From contig OZ007029.1 of the NCBI GenBank assembly GCA_963931575.1, positions 1,302,001 through 1,366,000 of the forward strand: 64,000 bases of DNA. The letters run 5' to 3'. The position numbers were made by a program, and so were the translations under genes. Positions within the stretch are counted from its first letter, which is position 1. Each line of letters begins with the position of its first letter. Below, in pieces: positions 16,683-25,818 of this stretch. Origin of the DNA: Gastranaerophilus sp944325835. Lineage in GTDB: Bacteria > Cyanobacteriota > Vampirovibrionia > Gastranaerophilales > Gastranaerophilaceae. The notes beneath the pieces are model-generated. The model had not been told where the DNA came from and made no database searches. It saw only the letters and a list, made by a program, of their open reading frames with translations.

Positions 16683-17677
16683 ACGACAGCCCGCAAGCGA
16701 AATTAAGGGACCCGGTCGACCCCGGGTTCACAATGGCAGAAATCCTGTTATCACTCACAATCATTGGTGTAGTAGCGGCAATTACATTACCGAGTTTGAC
16801 AGGCAACATCAACGAACGTACGTGGAACACGCAGCGAAAAGCGCTTTACGCCCGTATGTCACAGGCAATAGCGCTCATGCCGGCACTTAACGGCTATGGA
16901 ACCCTAAAGGAAGAGAGTTCCTCCGGCGCTGGAGATGCTGTTGACACAGCAACTGAAACATTTATAACTTCTGGCCTTGCTAAGGTTTTAAAAATTAACA
17001 ACATCTGTGATAATGAACATTTAGAAGACTGCGGAATCGTTAATTCATTTACCAATATGGTCGGTTCAAAGATGAATACGCCAAAAACACTTTATGAATT
17101 AAACAGTGATTTTCATAGTATTGAGTATTCCGGAAGTTCATATTCAACAATTGACACAAAAGCTGCAGCCTTTGAAACTCAAAATGGTGAAAGTATTCTT
17201 GCTTACTATAACCAATCCTGTAGGACAGAATATCTCAACGAAGAAAGCTTAACACAATATGACAATGCTTTTGGCTATCCACACTCGACTATGTGTATTA
17301 ATTTTCTATACGACCTGAACGGTTCCAGAGGCCCCAACACGGTGGGGAAAGATATTGGTATTGTTACTGTCTTTAACGCTGTAGATTCCATTGTAGTAGC
17401 CCCAATGCCAACTACTGTTTCAAATGATACGGGTTCATACCTCTGGTTCGACGCATCTAAAGTCTGCACTAAAAAAGATAATGAAAGCAGATTGCCAAAT
17501 ATTGATGAACTTTCCGCAATGTTAATAAATAAAAGGATATTAAACTTAGAAGGTCGCCACCTATGGTCAAGTTCTGTGTTCAGCAGTACAAGAGCCTGGG
17601 TTATTACTCCATACGGTTTCAGGCATACTTACTCAAAAAATGGTGGCAACGTTACTGTCCGCTGTGTTAAAAGATAA
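16625..17677 (+). CDS. Prepilin-like protein with lectin-like C-terminal domain (locus B)
   Basis: The frame holds the prepilin signature PG|FTMAEILLSLTIIGV with Gly at -1 and Glu at +5, cleavage before the Phe at 16727, leaving about 316 residues. Then come NINERTWNTQRKALYARMSQ, a middle region with DTKAAAFETQNGES and FLYDLNGSRGPNT, and a C-terminal domain RLPNIDELSAML...LWSSSVFSS...VRCVKR. That last pattern resembles DUF1566 and C-type-lectin-fold modules that end in a Cys-containing strand. The ATG at 16625 has no ribosome site, so I think it is not the start. Likely a pseudopilin-like surface or secretion component; the ligand is unknown. Confidence 0.82.
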   Translation: MWLSCEGGGGKPASVKSNVNDSPQAKLRDPVDPGFTMAEILLSLTIIGVVAAITLPSLTGNINERTWNTQRKALYARMSQAIALMPALNGYGTLKEESSSGAGDAVDTATETFITSGLAKVLKINNICDNEHLEDCGIVNSFTNMVGSKMNTPKTLYELNSDFHSIEYSGSSYSTIDTKAAAFETQNGESILAYYNQSCRTEYLNEESLTQYDNAFGYPHSTMCINFLYDLNGSRGPNTVGKDIGIVTVFNAVDSIVVAPMPTTVSNDTGSYLWFDASKVCTKKDNESRLPNIDELSAMLINKRILNLEGRHLWSSSVFSSTRAWVITPYGFRHTYSKNGGNVTVRCVKR

Positions 17678-17684
17678 AAAAACA

Positions 17685-17703
17685 CCCGGGGAATTTCCTC
17701 GGG
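17685..17703 (-). terminator. Terminator between prepilin B and the coiled-coil gene
   Basis: An 8-bp stem CCCGAGGA / TTCCCCGGG with a small loop. On the minus strand it is followed by TGTTTTTTT, so it best serves the minus-strand gene at 17761; on the plus strand the tail is weaker. Confidence 0.6.
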
Positions 17704-17760
17704 CGGATTATATTTGTCTATGTCGAAAAGTTTCTAATGTTAGCACATAAAAATTTTGCG

Positions 17761-18165
17761 CTATACCATATTCTTTCTGATTTTTTCTTTAGCCTTATCT
17801 ATTTGTTTGATACGGCGTTCAATTGAACGAACCTGTGATTTTAAAGCTTTACGTTGAGCTTTTATTGAAGTATATTGAGCGTCAACGTCAGCATATTGGG
17901 TCTTTGCGTTCAAAAGTTCGTTTCTGACTTCAACCTGAGCATTGTCAAGTTTCAGAATTGCACTCTGCATGCTTTCGTTGCCGGCAGCTTCTGCCGCTGC
18001 ACTGTTAATAGTTGTAGTCTGTGCCGGCGCGGTTGAACCTGAACCGCTATATGCGGTATCGTCAAAATTCAACGGGGTAAAAGCTGAACCGTCTGCCATT
18101 GCAACTCCGGTACACATTGCACAAAGGGTGAATGATAATGCTAATTTTGCGAATGTTGATTTCAT
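17761..18165 (-). CDS. Exported small coiled-coil protein
   Basis: No family recognised. The 134 residues have a signal peptide (MKSTFAKLALSFTLCAMCTG, cleavage near AMA-DG), a low-complexity Ser/Thr/Ala linker (about 40-60), and a helical coiled-coil region (about 65-134) with regular Leu/Ile/Val spacing ending in a Lys/Arg-rich stretch (RRIKQIDKAKEKIRKNMV). Ribosome site TAAGGAGATTAC is strong. It may be a periplasmic or envelope-spanning structural protein. Monocistronic by context. Confidence 0.75.
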   Translation of the reverse strand: MKSTFAKLALSFTLCAMCTGVAMADGSAFTPLNFDDTAYSGSGSTAPAQTTTINSAAAEAAGNESMQSAILKLDNAQVEVRNELLNAKTQYADVDAQYTSIKAQRKALKSQVRSIERRIKQIDKAKEKIRKNMV

Positions 18166-18257
18166 TTGTAATCTCCTTATTTAAACAATTAATTAAAATA
18201 CGAGTTTACAAATATTTTAAACCAGCCGGCTAATCAGTGGCAAAAACTTTATAAATG

Positions 18258-19484
18258 TTAACAATGCGATTTTTTCAAAATATTTTCAAGCACAATTTTA
18301 ACGTGCGCATAGTTTAAACCGCCCTGCATATAAACCGCATAAGGCGCCCGAAGAGGCCCGTCTGCAGAAAGTTCTATGGTTGAACCTTCAATAAAAGTTC
18401 CGCCGGCCATAATAATTTTGTCTTCATACCCCGGAACGTCATCCGGAATAGGGGTTACATAAGAGTTCACAGGTGATAGTTCCTGAATTGTCTTGCAGAA
18501 ATTTTCTAACGGTTCCGGTGCGCCAAAGGCTATTGTCTGGATAATATCAGTACGTTTTTCATCAAATTTCGGGGTAGAAACGTAACCGATTTCTTCAAAA
18601 ATCTTTGCAGCAAGTACAGCGCCTTTGACAGCCTCCGACACAATGGAAGGCGCCATAAAAAGCCCCTGAAAAATTAACCGGTGCTGGTTAAACATTGCCC
18701 CGCCCTCTCCTGCTATCCCGGGCGCGGTAAGACGCATTGCAGCCTGTTCAACATATTTTTCTTTTCCGGCTATGTAGCCGCCGGCTTCGACAATTCCGCC
18801 GCCAGGATTTTTTATCAAAGACCCTGCTATCAAATCCGCACCGACTTCAAGCGGTTCTTTTTCTTCAACAAATTCGCCGTAGCAGTTATCAACAAAGCAA
18901 ATTGTATCAGGATTTTTTGATTTCACAATTTTGCAAATCTTTTCAATTGTATCAATTGAAAGGGATTTTCTGAGCGAATAACCGCGTGAACGCTGGATTA
19001 AAACCATTGTAACAGTTTCATCAATTGTCTTTTCAAGCGCCTCGAAATCAACATCCATATCGTTAATCAGCGGGATTTCTTCATATAAAACGCCGTGACC
19101 GATTAAGGATTCGCGTTTTGGTTCAACGCAGCCGATAACCTCCTGCATTGTATCATAAGGCGCGCCCGCAACAGAAACCAGCTTATCACCGTAACGCAGG
19201 TTCCCGAAAAGTGCGCAGGCAAGAGTATGGGTTCCTGATACAAAATGAATACGCGCAAGGGCCTTTTCAGCCTTAAATACCTGCGCAAAAACGTTATCTA
19301 AAACTTCACGTCCGATATCATCATGCCCGTAGCCCGAAACCGTGTAAAAATGTTCCGGTGCTACTTTGTTGTCGACAAACGCGCGTAAAACTTTTTCCTG
19401 ATTAAAATCTCTTATATCATCAATTTTTTCAAAAACTTCGTGTAAATCTTTTTCTGCTTTTTTAATCAACTCTTTCGGCTGCAT
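18258..19484 (-). CDS. PLP-dependent methionine gamma-lyase-like protein (aluminium-resistance family)
   Basis: A 408-residue fold-type I PLP enzyme of the COG4100 group (cystathionine beta-lyase-like, once named aluminium resistance protein). The Lys for the Schiff base lies in GSLIKNPGGGIVEAGGY; SGTHTLACALFGNL is the cofactor phosphate region, and DNCYGEF holds the ring-binding Asp. Homologs are widespread in Cyanobacteria and Firmicutes; substrate is poorly known. Ribosome site AAGAGGAAGATT. Monocistronic, back to back with the VWA gene. Confidence 0.88.
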   Translation of the reverse strand: MQPKELIKKAEKDLHEVFEKIDDIRDFNQEKVLRAFVDNKVAPEHFYTVSGYGHDDIGREVLDNVFAQVFKAEKALARIHFVSGTHTLACALFGNLRYGDKLVSVAGAPYDTMQEVIGCVEPKRESLIGHGVLYEEIPLINDMDVDFEALEKTIDETVTMVLIQRSRGYSLRKSLSIDTIEKICKIVKSKNPDTICFVDNCYGEFVEEKEPLEVGADLIAGSLIKNPGGGIVEAGGYIAGKEKYVEQAAMRLTAPGIAGEGGAMFNQHRLIFQGLFMAPSIVSEAVKGAVLAAKIFEEIGYVSTPKFDEKRTDIIQTIAFGAPEPLENFCKTIQELSPVNSYVTPIPDDVPGYEDKIIMAGGTFIEGSTIELSADGPLRAPYAVYMQGGLNYAHVKIVLENILKKSHC

Positions 19485-19592
19485 AATCTTCCTCTTTCCT
19501 CACTAATTGTAAGGCAAGAGGAAGTAAAATGCAAGAAAGAGTTTACCCGAACAGGCAATGAAAATTTTAAAAATTCTGCTTAAAATTTTCTT

Positions 19593-20312
19593 ATGAAGAG
19601 GTTTTTATTAGTATTAGGTATAATCATTCTTTCCGGCAGCAGGGTTTGGGCTGACGGTTACGGGGTTTACAACAAGGATAATTACAGGCTTCAAAGTGCG
19701 CCTGATGAAAAAATCCTTTTTATTCTGGACTTTTCAAACAGCATGAATGAATACCTTGAAGACGAGCCAAAGTGCGTGCTTATGATTAGGACACTCAAGA
19801 ATCTTTTACGCACTATTCCGCCGCAAACGCAAATCGGTTTAAGGGTTTACGGGCATAGAAACGGTTTTACGAGTATGGATGCGTGCAGAGCGTCAAAGTG
19901 TATGAATCCCATTTGTCCGAACAATGCAGGAAATATCATGTCCTCGCTTGACAGTGTAAGCCCTAACGGAATGACTCCGATTACATATTCGCTCAAGCAG
20001 GCAATACGTTATGATTTTGCGGGGTTTAGCGGGAAAAAGCACATAATTCTTCTGACAGACGGCGGTGAAAACTGTGACGAAAGCCCGTGTAAATTCGCAA
20101 TGGAACTTATCCGGACAAGACGCGATATTCTTATTGATGTAATTGCGTTCAATGTAGAAAACGAAGACGATCTGGCACAGCTGGAATGCGCGGCGCTCGT
20201 GACAAGCGGGAAATTTTACACAGCAAACACAGCCTGCGAACTTGCAAATAGTCTTGCGCAAAGCCTTAATTCCAGAAAAGAAGTCGATGCAAAAATTATT
20301 CCAAGCCCTTAG
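19593..20312 (+). CDS. Exported von Willebrand factor A domain protein
   Basis: The 239 residues have a signal peptide (cleavage near VWA-DG, residue 20) and one VWA domain with a full MIDAS: DFSNS (Asp46, Ser48, Ser50), NGMTPIT supplying Thr, and LLTDGGEN supplying Asp. VWA domains bind proteins through a metal ion. Many Cys residues (about eight) suggest disulfides outside the cytoplasm. The 3' end overlaps the convergent phospholipase D gene by 17 bp. Confidence 0.85.
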   Translation: MKRFLLVLGIIILSGSRVWADGYGVYNKDNYRLQSAPDEKILFILDFSNSMNEYLEDEPKCVLMIRTLKNLLRTIPPQTQIGLRVYGHRNGFTSMDACRASKCMNPICPNNAGNIMSSLDSVSPNGMTPITYSLKQAIRYDFAGFSGKKHIILLTDGGENCDESPCKFAMELIRTRRDILIDVIAFNVENEDDLAQLECAALVTSGKFYTANTACELANSLAQSLNSRKEVDAKIIPSP

Positions 20313-22104
20313 CCCCGAAGCAACCCTCATCTATACTATCAATTTTACCGTCAAAATCATTGTCGATTCCGTCAAAACAGGAGCCTATAGAGTCTAGACT
20401 TTCAGCCCGCGGAGAACGAACCAGATAAACCTCAGGGATTTTCGCCCAGAGATAATTAAAGAAATCCCTGTAAAACACGGCAAGACGAGGGTTTTTGATG
20501 ATAAGAATATTTTCATCATTCCTGCTTTCGCCTGAGCGGGAAAAATTCATTGACCCTGCAAGAATGTATTCATCATCAATAATTATTGACTTGGAATGTA
20601 ATTTGCCCGCATAATTTTCCACCTTGACCGGAATACCTTTTGAACGCAAAGTTTGTACGGACGATTTCGTAGCATAAACATTTGTAGCGTCAACTATAAG
20701 TTTTACATCCACCCCGCGGGCCTTTGCGTTTAATAATGCAGCCTCAAGCGGTTTATGTGTTATGACAAATACGGGCATATAGATATATTTTTTCGCATTA
20801 TTGACATAATCCAGAACCCTGTCGGTTATAGCGTTATCCTGCGGCGAAAAATAAACCTGAATTTCAGAACCGGCGGTTTTATAAGTAATATACTCCACAC
20901 GCTTTGTCTTGTCTGTATGGAAATTCCCGGAAAGCATCTGCTCGAACTCTCCGGTATAAACTTTTGCAATTTCCGATGAATCTATGAAAAGAATACAATT
21001 GGAATTAAATTCCGAAAAATCTGTTTTGCTGTAATTTAGCGAACCGGTTGCGACTTTTTTCCCGTCAAAAATCATAAACTTGTTATGCATTAAATACCCG
21101 CTCTGACGGCTGTCACCGGGTTTCAAATCGTTTTTTGAGGAAACCGCATAACGGACGATTTTAGCGCTATCCGGATAATAAGACCTTTTCGCGGAAAAAT
21201 CATACACAAAACGCACCTTCACGCCGCGTTCGACCGCAGCTTTTACCGCCTCATCAATTTCCGGAATACTCACCCACCCATAGGCAGCAATATCTATTGA
21301 AGTTTCAGCACTTTTAATTTCATTCAAAAATGCCTGACAAATGTTTGACGAACAGTCGTTACGCAGCTTCAAATTATTTGTCATATCTGTCAGATACATT
21401 TTAACGGTTCCGTCTGAAATTCTGTCAGGATAAACTTTTGTTGAAAGTCCCTGTGTAGTTTCACCGGAAGCGGAATTTTTATGGCACCATTTGCACGGAA
21501 GGGCGCCGTCAGGCAATTCACTTTCCGGCAAAATAGAATAATCCTGTGCAGTTTTTCCGAATTTACAACCTATTTCATGGTATTTTTTACTTTTATTGTT
21601 AAGGATTACCGGATTTATAAGCTTGGCAGAAGCAATATGTTCCTGAAGTTTTCGGGAATTATACGGATATTCTTCGCTATATGCAAACCCCTCACCCAGC
21701 AGTTTCTTTCTATAGCTGAAATTGTCAATCAAAACATCGCCGCTATGGCAATCACCGTTTTTTGACCCGCTATCTTCTACAAATTTTACAGATTTGTTTG
21801 AAAGCACAGATTCCGCGTAATCCTTTGTCAAATACGCCAGTGCCAGAGCGTCTTTCTCGCTGACTCCGAGTTTTTGCGCAAGTTCCTCATTGTAATCCGC
21901 AAGATTATCGCTGAAAGTTTGAATACCGGAAATACAAACCGTTTCCCCGCCCTCAAATTGCCTGTCACCGTTCAAATCGACCGCGAGTGACACCGGCGAA
22001 AAGACTTTCAATACAACACTTTCAAAACTACAAAATCCCCGCCACAGGCAAAATAAAATTAATATTGCTATAAAAAATAATTGGGTTAGAAATTGCTTTT
22101 TCAT
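20296..22104 (-). CDS. Exported phospholipase D-family nuclease-like protein with multi-domain layout
   Basis: A 602-residue protein with a signal peptide or anchor (LFFIAILILFCLW). Residues about 30-150 resemble a thermonuclease-like domain (GEGFAYSEEYPYNSRKL); about 165-210 is a Cys/His segment (YHEIGCKFGK...PCKWCH). Two HKD motifs follow: HNKFMIFDGKKVATGSLN and HSKSIIIDDEYILAGSMN, the catalytic pair of the PLD superfamily. The C-terminus has an Asp-rich DGIDNDFDGKIDSIDEGC, like calcium-binding repeats. PLD enzymes cleave phosphodiester bonds in lipids or DNA; the nuclease-like N-terminus favours secreted nuclease, but this is inference. Confidence 0.82.
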   Translation of the reverse strand: MKKQFLTQLFFIAILILFCLWRGFCSFESVVLKVFSPVSLAVDLNGDRQFEGGETVCISGIQTFSDNLADYNEELAQKLGVSEKDALALAYLTKDYAESVLSNKSVKFVEDSGSKNGDCHSGDVLIDNFSYRKKLLGEGFAYSEEYPYNSRKLQEHIASAKLINPVILNNKSKKYHEIGCKFGKTAQDYSILPESELPDGALPCKWCHKNSASGETTQGLSTKVYPDRISDGTVKMYLTDMTNNLKLRNDCSSNICQAFLNEIKSAETSIDIAAYGWVSIPEIDEAVKAAVERGVKVRFVYDFSAKRSYYPDSAKIVRYAVSSKNDLKPGDSRQSGYLMHNKFMIFDGKKVATGSLNYSKTDFSEFNSNCILFIDSSEIAKVYTGEFEQMLSGNFHTDKTKRVEYITYKTAGSEIQVYFSPQDNAITDRVLDYVNNAKKYIYMPVFVITHKPLEAALLNAKARGVDVKLIVDATNVYATKSSVQTLRSKGIPVKVENYAGKLHSKSIIIDDEYILAGSMNFSRSGESRNDENILIIKNPRLAVFYRDFFNYLWAKIPEVYLVRSPRAESLDSIGSCFDGIDNDFDGKIDSIDEGCFGAKGLE

Positions 22105-22169
22105 AAAGTACTTTAATTATATCTAAAATTGATGTTTTGTACACCATATTACGTATTTTCAATTGACTT

Positions 22170-22181
22170 TTAACATGTTAA
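22170..22181. promoter_or_regulatory. 12-bp perfect palindrome upstream of lysA
   Basis: TTAACATGTTAA lies between TTGACT (22164) and the lysA ribosome site GAAGGGGAAA. Its position over the promoter region is that of an operator. No regulator is known, and AT-rich palindromes also occur by chance. Confidence 0.35.
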
Positions 22182-22204
22182 TATAAAAATGAAGGGGAAA
22201 TATA

Positions 22205-23533
22205 ATGAGCGCAAACCAAAATATTAAACCGCTTACGACAAGGATAAATGAAAACGGGAATCTGGAAATTTCAGGCTGCGACCTGACAGAACTTGCCGGA
22301 ACTTTTGCAACCCCTTTATATGTGCTGGATGAAGTTACTCTCCGCACTATTTGCAATGATTACAAAGAAGCGTTCAAAAGATACCCCGAAACACGCCTGC
22401 TTTTTGCATCAAAATCCCTTTGTACACTTGCGACTTCCAGAATATTTTCACAGGAAGGTTTCGGATTTGATGTGGTATCAGACGGCGAAATATTTACTAT
22501 CAACCAAGCCGGCGTTAATATGAAAACCGTACTATTTAACGGAAACAACAAAAGCATTGACGAACTTACCCTTGCGCTGGAACTGGGCGTCGGCAGGATT
22601 TCGGTTGACAATTTCCTTGAACTCAGCCTTCTGAATGAACTTGCTCTCAAGGAAGGCAAAACCGCTGATATCTTGCTCAGAATTACCCCGGGGATTGAAT
22701 GTCATACCCACGAATACATCCAAACCGGACATCTGGATTCAAAATTCGGTTTTGACCTGACACAAATCGACAGTGCAATAGAACTTATCAAAGATGAATA
22801 CAAAAGCCTTAACATCAAAGGGTTACACGCTCATATAGGCTCCCAGATTTTTGAAACAAAAGTTTATAAAGATGAAGTTGATATTTTATTTGAGCAAATG
22901 ATAAGAATCAATAAAAAATTTGCCCTTAATATTGATGAACTGAACCTTGGCGGCGGTCTGGGCGTAAAATACACAGACGCGGATCATCCGCCTTCAACTT
23001 TTGAAATCGCAGATATTATAATCAACGCGCTTGAGGAAAACATAAAAAAATACGGAACAAAACCGCCGGTAATCTACCTTGAACCGGGCAGAAGCATAGT
23101 CTGTACAGCTGGCGTAACCCTGTACACCATAGGTTCTTCCAAACAGGTTCCACACGGCACAAAATACGTTTCAGTCGACGGCGGAATGGCAGACAACCCG
23201 CGGCCTTCAATGTATCAGGCTAAATACACCGCCCGGATTGCGAACAAACCGGATGCCGCCCCCCTTGAAACAGTCACAATTGCCGGAAGATACTGCGAAA
23301 GCGGAGATATTCTTATAAAAGACATATCTCTTCCGCACCCAGAAGAAGGCGATATTCTCTGCGTTTACGACACAGGAGCCTACAATTATTCAATGTCCTC
23401 CAATTACAACCGCGTTCCAAAACCGGCTATGGTTCTTGTTAATAACGGCAGCGCTGATATAATAATAGAGCGGGAAACTCTTCAAGATTTAATTCGTAAC
23501 GACAGAATACCCAAAAGGCTTGGTGAAACATGA
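22205..23533 (+). CDS. lysA: Diaminopimelate decarboxylase
   Basis: Converts meso-diaminopimelate to lysine, the last step of lysine synthesis. The 442 residues are the alanine-racemase-like PLP barrel: LLFASKSLCT with the PLP Lys, HAHIGSQI, NLGGGLGV, EPGRSIV, and the substrate loop CESGDIL near the C-terminus. Length is standard. Ribosome site GAAGGGGAAATATA. Its stop overlaps the cdaA start by 4 bp, so the two are coupled. Confidence 0.95.
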   Translation: MSANQNIKPLTTRINENGNLEISGCDLTELAGTFATPLYVLDEVTLRTICNDYKEAFKRYPETRLLFASKSLCTLATSRIFSQEGFGFDVVSDGEIFTINQAGVNMKTVLFNGNNKSIDELTLALELGVGRISVDNFLELSLLNELALKEGKTADILLRITPGIECHTHEYIQTGHLDSKFGFDLTQIDSAIELIKDEYKSLNIKGLHAHIGSQIFETKVYKDEVDILFEQMIRINKKFALNIDELNLGGGLGVKYTDADHPPSTFEIADIIINALEENIKKYGTKPPVIYLEPGRSIVCTAGVTLYTIGSSKQVPHGTKYVSVDGGMADNPRPSMYQAKYTARIANKPDAAPLETVTIAGRYCESGDILIKDISLPHPEEGDILCVYDTGAYNYSMSSNYNRVPKPAMVLVNNGSADIIIERETLQDLIRNDRIPKRLGET

Positions 23534-24420
23534 TGGATGAAATTTTAACATATATTTCAAAGCAGATAATCTCAATTTTTAATCTTTTAAATTGGGTTAG
23601 TTTTGTTGAAATTTTCATCATAATCGCGATTTTGTGGGCGTTCTACCAACGATTTATCAAAGGTTCGCAATCCGAAAAGGTTGTAAAAGGAAGCTTTATC
23701 CTGATTTTCTTCTGGATTTTCAGCGAAATTCTACAAATAGTTCACCTGAACATTCTCGGGATGTTCCTGAAATCAATCGTTGTGGTTATCGCATTAAGTT
23801 TAATTGTCATATTCCAGCCGGAACTAAGAAAATTTCTGGGTTATCTCGGGCAAATGGACTTTTTCCATAAAGCCTTTTCAAACTTAAACGAAAAAGAAGA
23901 AATCAACATTATAAAAGAAATAATTGAATCCGTAAAATATTTATCAAAATCCCACACCGGCGCATTAATGGTGTTTCAAAAGGATTTGAGCAACACCTAT
24001 ACCGATGTCGGAACAATGCTTAACGCGGATCTTTCAACAGAATTGCTTTTGACAATCTTTCACGTAAATACTCCGCTGCACGACGGCGCTGTCGTAATCA
24101 ACGGTTCAAAAATCATCTCAGCCGGCGTTCTACTTCCGCTCACAGAAGACCCTAAATTAAGCTGGAAATACGGCACACGCCACAGAGCCGCAATCGGCAT
24201 GAGCGAACACAGCGATGCAATTTGTCTGGTTGTTTCGGAAGAAACTGGCGACGTTTCTGTCGCAATAGACGGAGTCTTGAAAAAATACGATGATCTGGCG
24301 ACATTAAAAACCGATCTTGAAAACCTTTTAATAGATAAAGATTTTGATGACAACTCCAAAAGTAAAAAAATATTTAAATTTAACAACCTGATAAGCAGTA
24401 ATAGCAGCGAAAAGGACTAA
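23530..24420 (+). CDS. cdaA: Membrane diadenylate cyclase CdaA
   Basis: Makes cyclic di-AMP from two ATP. The 296 residues have three N-terminal transmembrane helices (about 15-95) and the DAC domain with both signature motifs: DGAVVINGSKIISAGVLLPL and GTRHRAAIGMSEHSDA. Length matches CdaA (DisA is longer with a DNA-binding part). The partner CdaR is not adjacent; instead a YitT protein follows. cdaA coupled to lysA is unlike the Firmicute cdaA-cdaR-glmM layout. Confidence 0.93.
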   Translation: MMDEILTYISKQIISIFNLLNWVSFVEIFIIIAILWAFYQRFIKGSQSEKVVKGSFILIFFWIFSEILQIVHLNILGMFLKSIVVVIALSLIVIFQPELRKFLGYLGQMDFFHKAFSNLNEKEEINIIKEIIESVKYLSKSHTGALMVFQKDLSNTYTDVGTMLNADLSTELLLTIFHVNTPLHDGAVVINGSKIISAGVLLPLTEDPKLSWKYGTRHRAAIGMSEHSDAICLVVSEETGDVSVAIDGVLKKYDDLATLKTDLENLLIDKDFDDNSKSKKIFKFNNLISSNSSEKD

Positions 24421-24422
24421 TT

Positions 24423-25316
24423 ATGGGAACAGATAAATTTCATTTTTCATTCTGGGCAATATTAAGCAAAGTTTTCTTCTTAACTCTAGGAGCTCTTATT
24501 GCAGCATTTGCACTTGAATGTTTTCTTGTTCCAAATAATATCATTGACGGCGGAATTGTCGGGATTTCAATTATCTTAAACCACTTTTTCAAATACGGAC
24601 TGGGAATTTTCATATTACTATTGAATATTCCGTTTGTATTTCTTGCATTTAACAAAATAGGTAAAAAATTTGTATTACAGACTATTTATGCAGTAATTGC
24701 ACTCTCTCTGGGTGTTAATTACTTTCACCACCACGACGTAATAACGACCCAGCCGATTTTAATAATTGTTTTCGGCGGAATTTTACTTGGTATCGGGGTC
24801 GGGCTGGTGCTTAAAAACGGCGGTTCTATGGACGGAACAGAAATCCTTTCCGTTGTGTTATCAAAGAAATACGGATTTTCCGTCGGCGAATGGATTATGG
24901 CGTTTAATGTCTTAATTTACACGGCAGCCGGTTTTGTATTCGGTATTGAAAACGCAATGTATGCAGTTATAACCTATTTAATTGCATATAAAGTTATCGA
25001 CATTGTTCAGGTAGGCTTTAACACTTCAAAAGCGGTAAGAATTATAAGCAACCACACAAACGAAATTGGCAAAGAGCTTATGGAAACCCTTGAACTCGGC
25101 GTTACATACATAAAAGGAACAGGCGCCTACTCAGGTAACGAAAAAAATATGATTTACTGCGTAGTTTCACGCCTTGAACTTAACAAACTAAAAGAAATTA
25201 CAAAAGAAATTGATAAAAATGCCTTTATAGTTATCGCCGATGTTGCCGAAACCTATGGCGGTACAATCAAAAAAGATAAAAAGAAAAAAAAGAAAAAAAC
25301 AAAAAATCCGGTTTAA
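24423..25316 (+). CDS. YitT-family membrane protein (DUF161/DUF2179)
   Basis: A 297-residue membrane protein with five to six helices and the family motifs NIIDGGIVGISII and GGSMDGTEILSVVLSKKYG, then a cytoplasmic C-terminal DUF2179 domain (GVTYIKGTGAYSGNEKNMIY). It ends in a Lys-rich tail that overlaps the terminator. Function in the family is unproven; transport is suspected. It starts 2 bp after cdaA, so it might respond to or affect c-di-AMP; that is inference from context. Confidence 0.88.
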   Translation: MGTDKFHFSFWAILSKVFFLTLGALIAAFALECFLVPNNIIDGGIVGISIILNHFFKYGLGIFILLLNIPFVFLAFNKIGKKFVLQTIYAVIALSLGVNYFHHHDVITTQPILIIVFGGILLGIGVGLVLKNGGSMDGTEILSVVLSKKYGFSVGEWIMAFNVLIYTAAGFVFGIENAMYAVITYLIAYKVIDIVQVGFNTSKAVRIISNHTNEIGKELMETLELGVTYIKGTGAYSGNEKNMIYCVVSRLELNKLKEITKEIDKNAFIVIADVAETYGGTIKKDKKKKKKKTKNPV

Positions 25317-25330
25317 AACCGGATTTTTTT
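25301..25330 (+). terminator. Terminator overlapping the YitT stop codon
   Basis: AATCCGGTTT pairs with AAACCGGATT, followed by seven T. The left arm is made of the last coding triplets and the stop codon (25314-25316), so the terminator overlaps the gene end. It closes lysA-cdaA-yitT. Confidence 0.9.
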
Positions 25331-25368
25331 ATATCACCGGCTAAGCCGGACACAAAATTTGTCGTATA

Positions 25369-25665
25369 TTAAAAGTGCATATCAAAATTCGGCGGATTAC
25401 CGTTAGTTTTCAAATCCTGAATACGCATAGCCTGCCCGATTGTAAAACTTTCCGCGTTCATTTTGTTAATTTTATATGTTAAATCCCCGCTAAAAACTTC
25501 CTCATTTTCCTCTAAAAATTTAAACAGAGGATCAATAGGCGCTTTTGCTACATTACCCAGAGTGTCGCCCATTTGTTTTAATGTACGTTCGCCAGGAATC
25601 GGAACTTTTACGTTGAAACCAAATGGTTTATAGGGTCTGTTAAAAGATGCACCTGATTCTGTCAT
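25369..25665 (-). CDS. Hypothetical 98-residue protein
   Basis: No family recognised. No signal peptide or membrane helix. The N-terminal part is Pro/Gly-rich (RPYKPFGFNVKVPIPGERTL), the rest likely helical (LFKFLEENEEVFSGDLTYKI). The ribosome site CAGGAGTATAAAC is strong, which supports it as a real gene. It stands alone between convergent and divergent neighbours. Confidence 0.6.
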   Translation of the reverse strand: MTESGASFNRPYKPFGFNVKVPIPGERTLKQMGDTLGNVAKAPIDPLFKFLEENEEVFSGDLTYKINKMNAESFTIGQAMRIQDLKTNGNPPNFDMHF

Positions 25666-25818
25666 TTGTTTATACTCCTGTTTATAAGATACATTTACCT
25701 TATCGGCACTTTAAAAACAGAAGTTTAATTTTAGCTTTTACATGATTAAGTTTTATTAACATTACCTGAAATCTAAGTAATTTTTCGTGCTATAATACGG
25801 GAACAATAAGGAGTTTTA

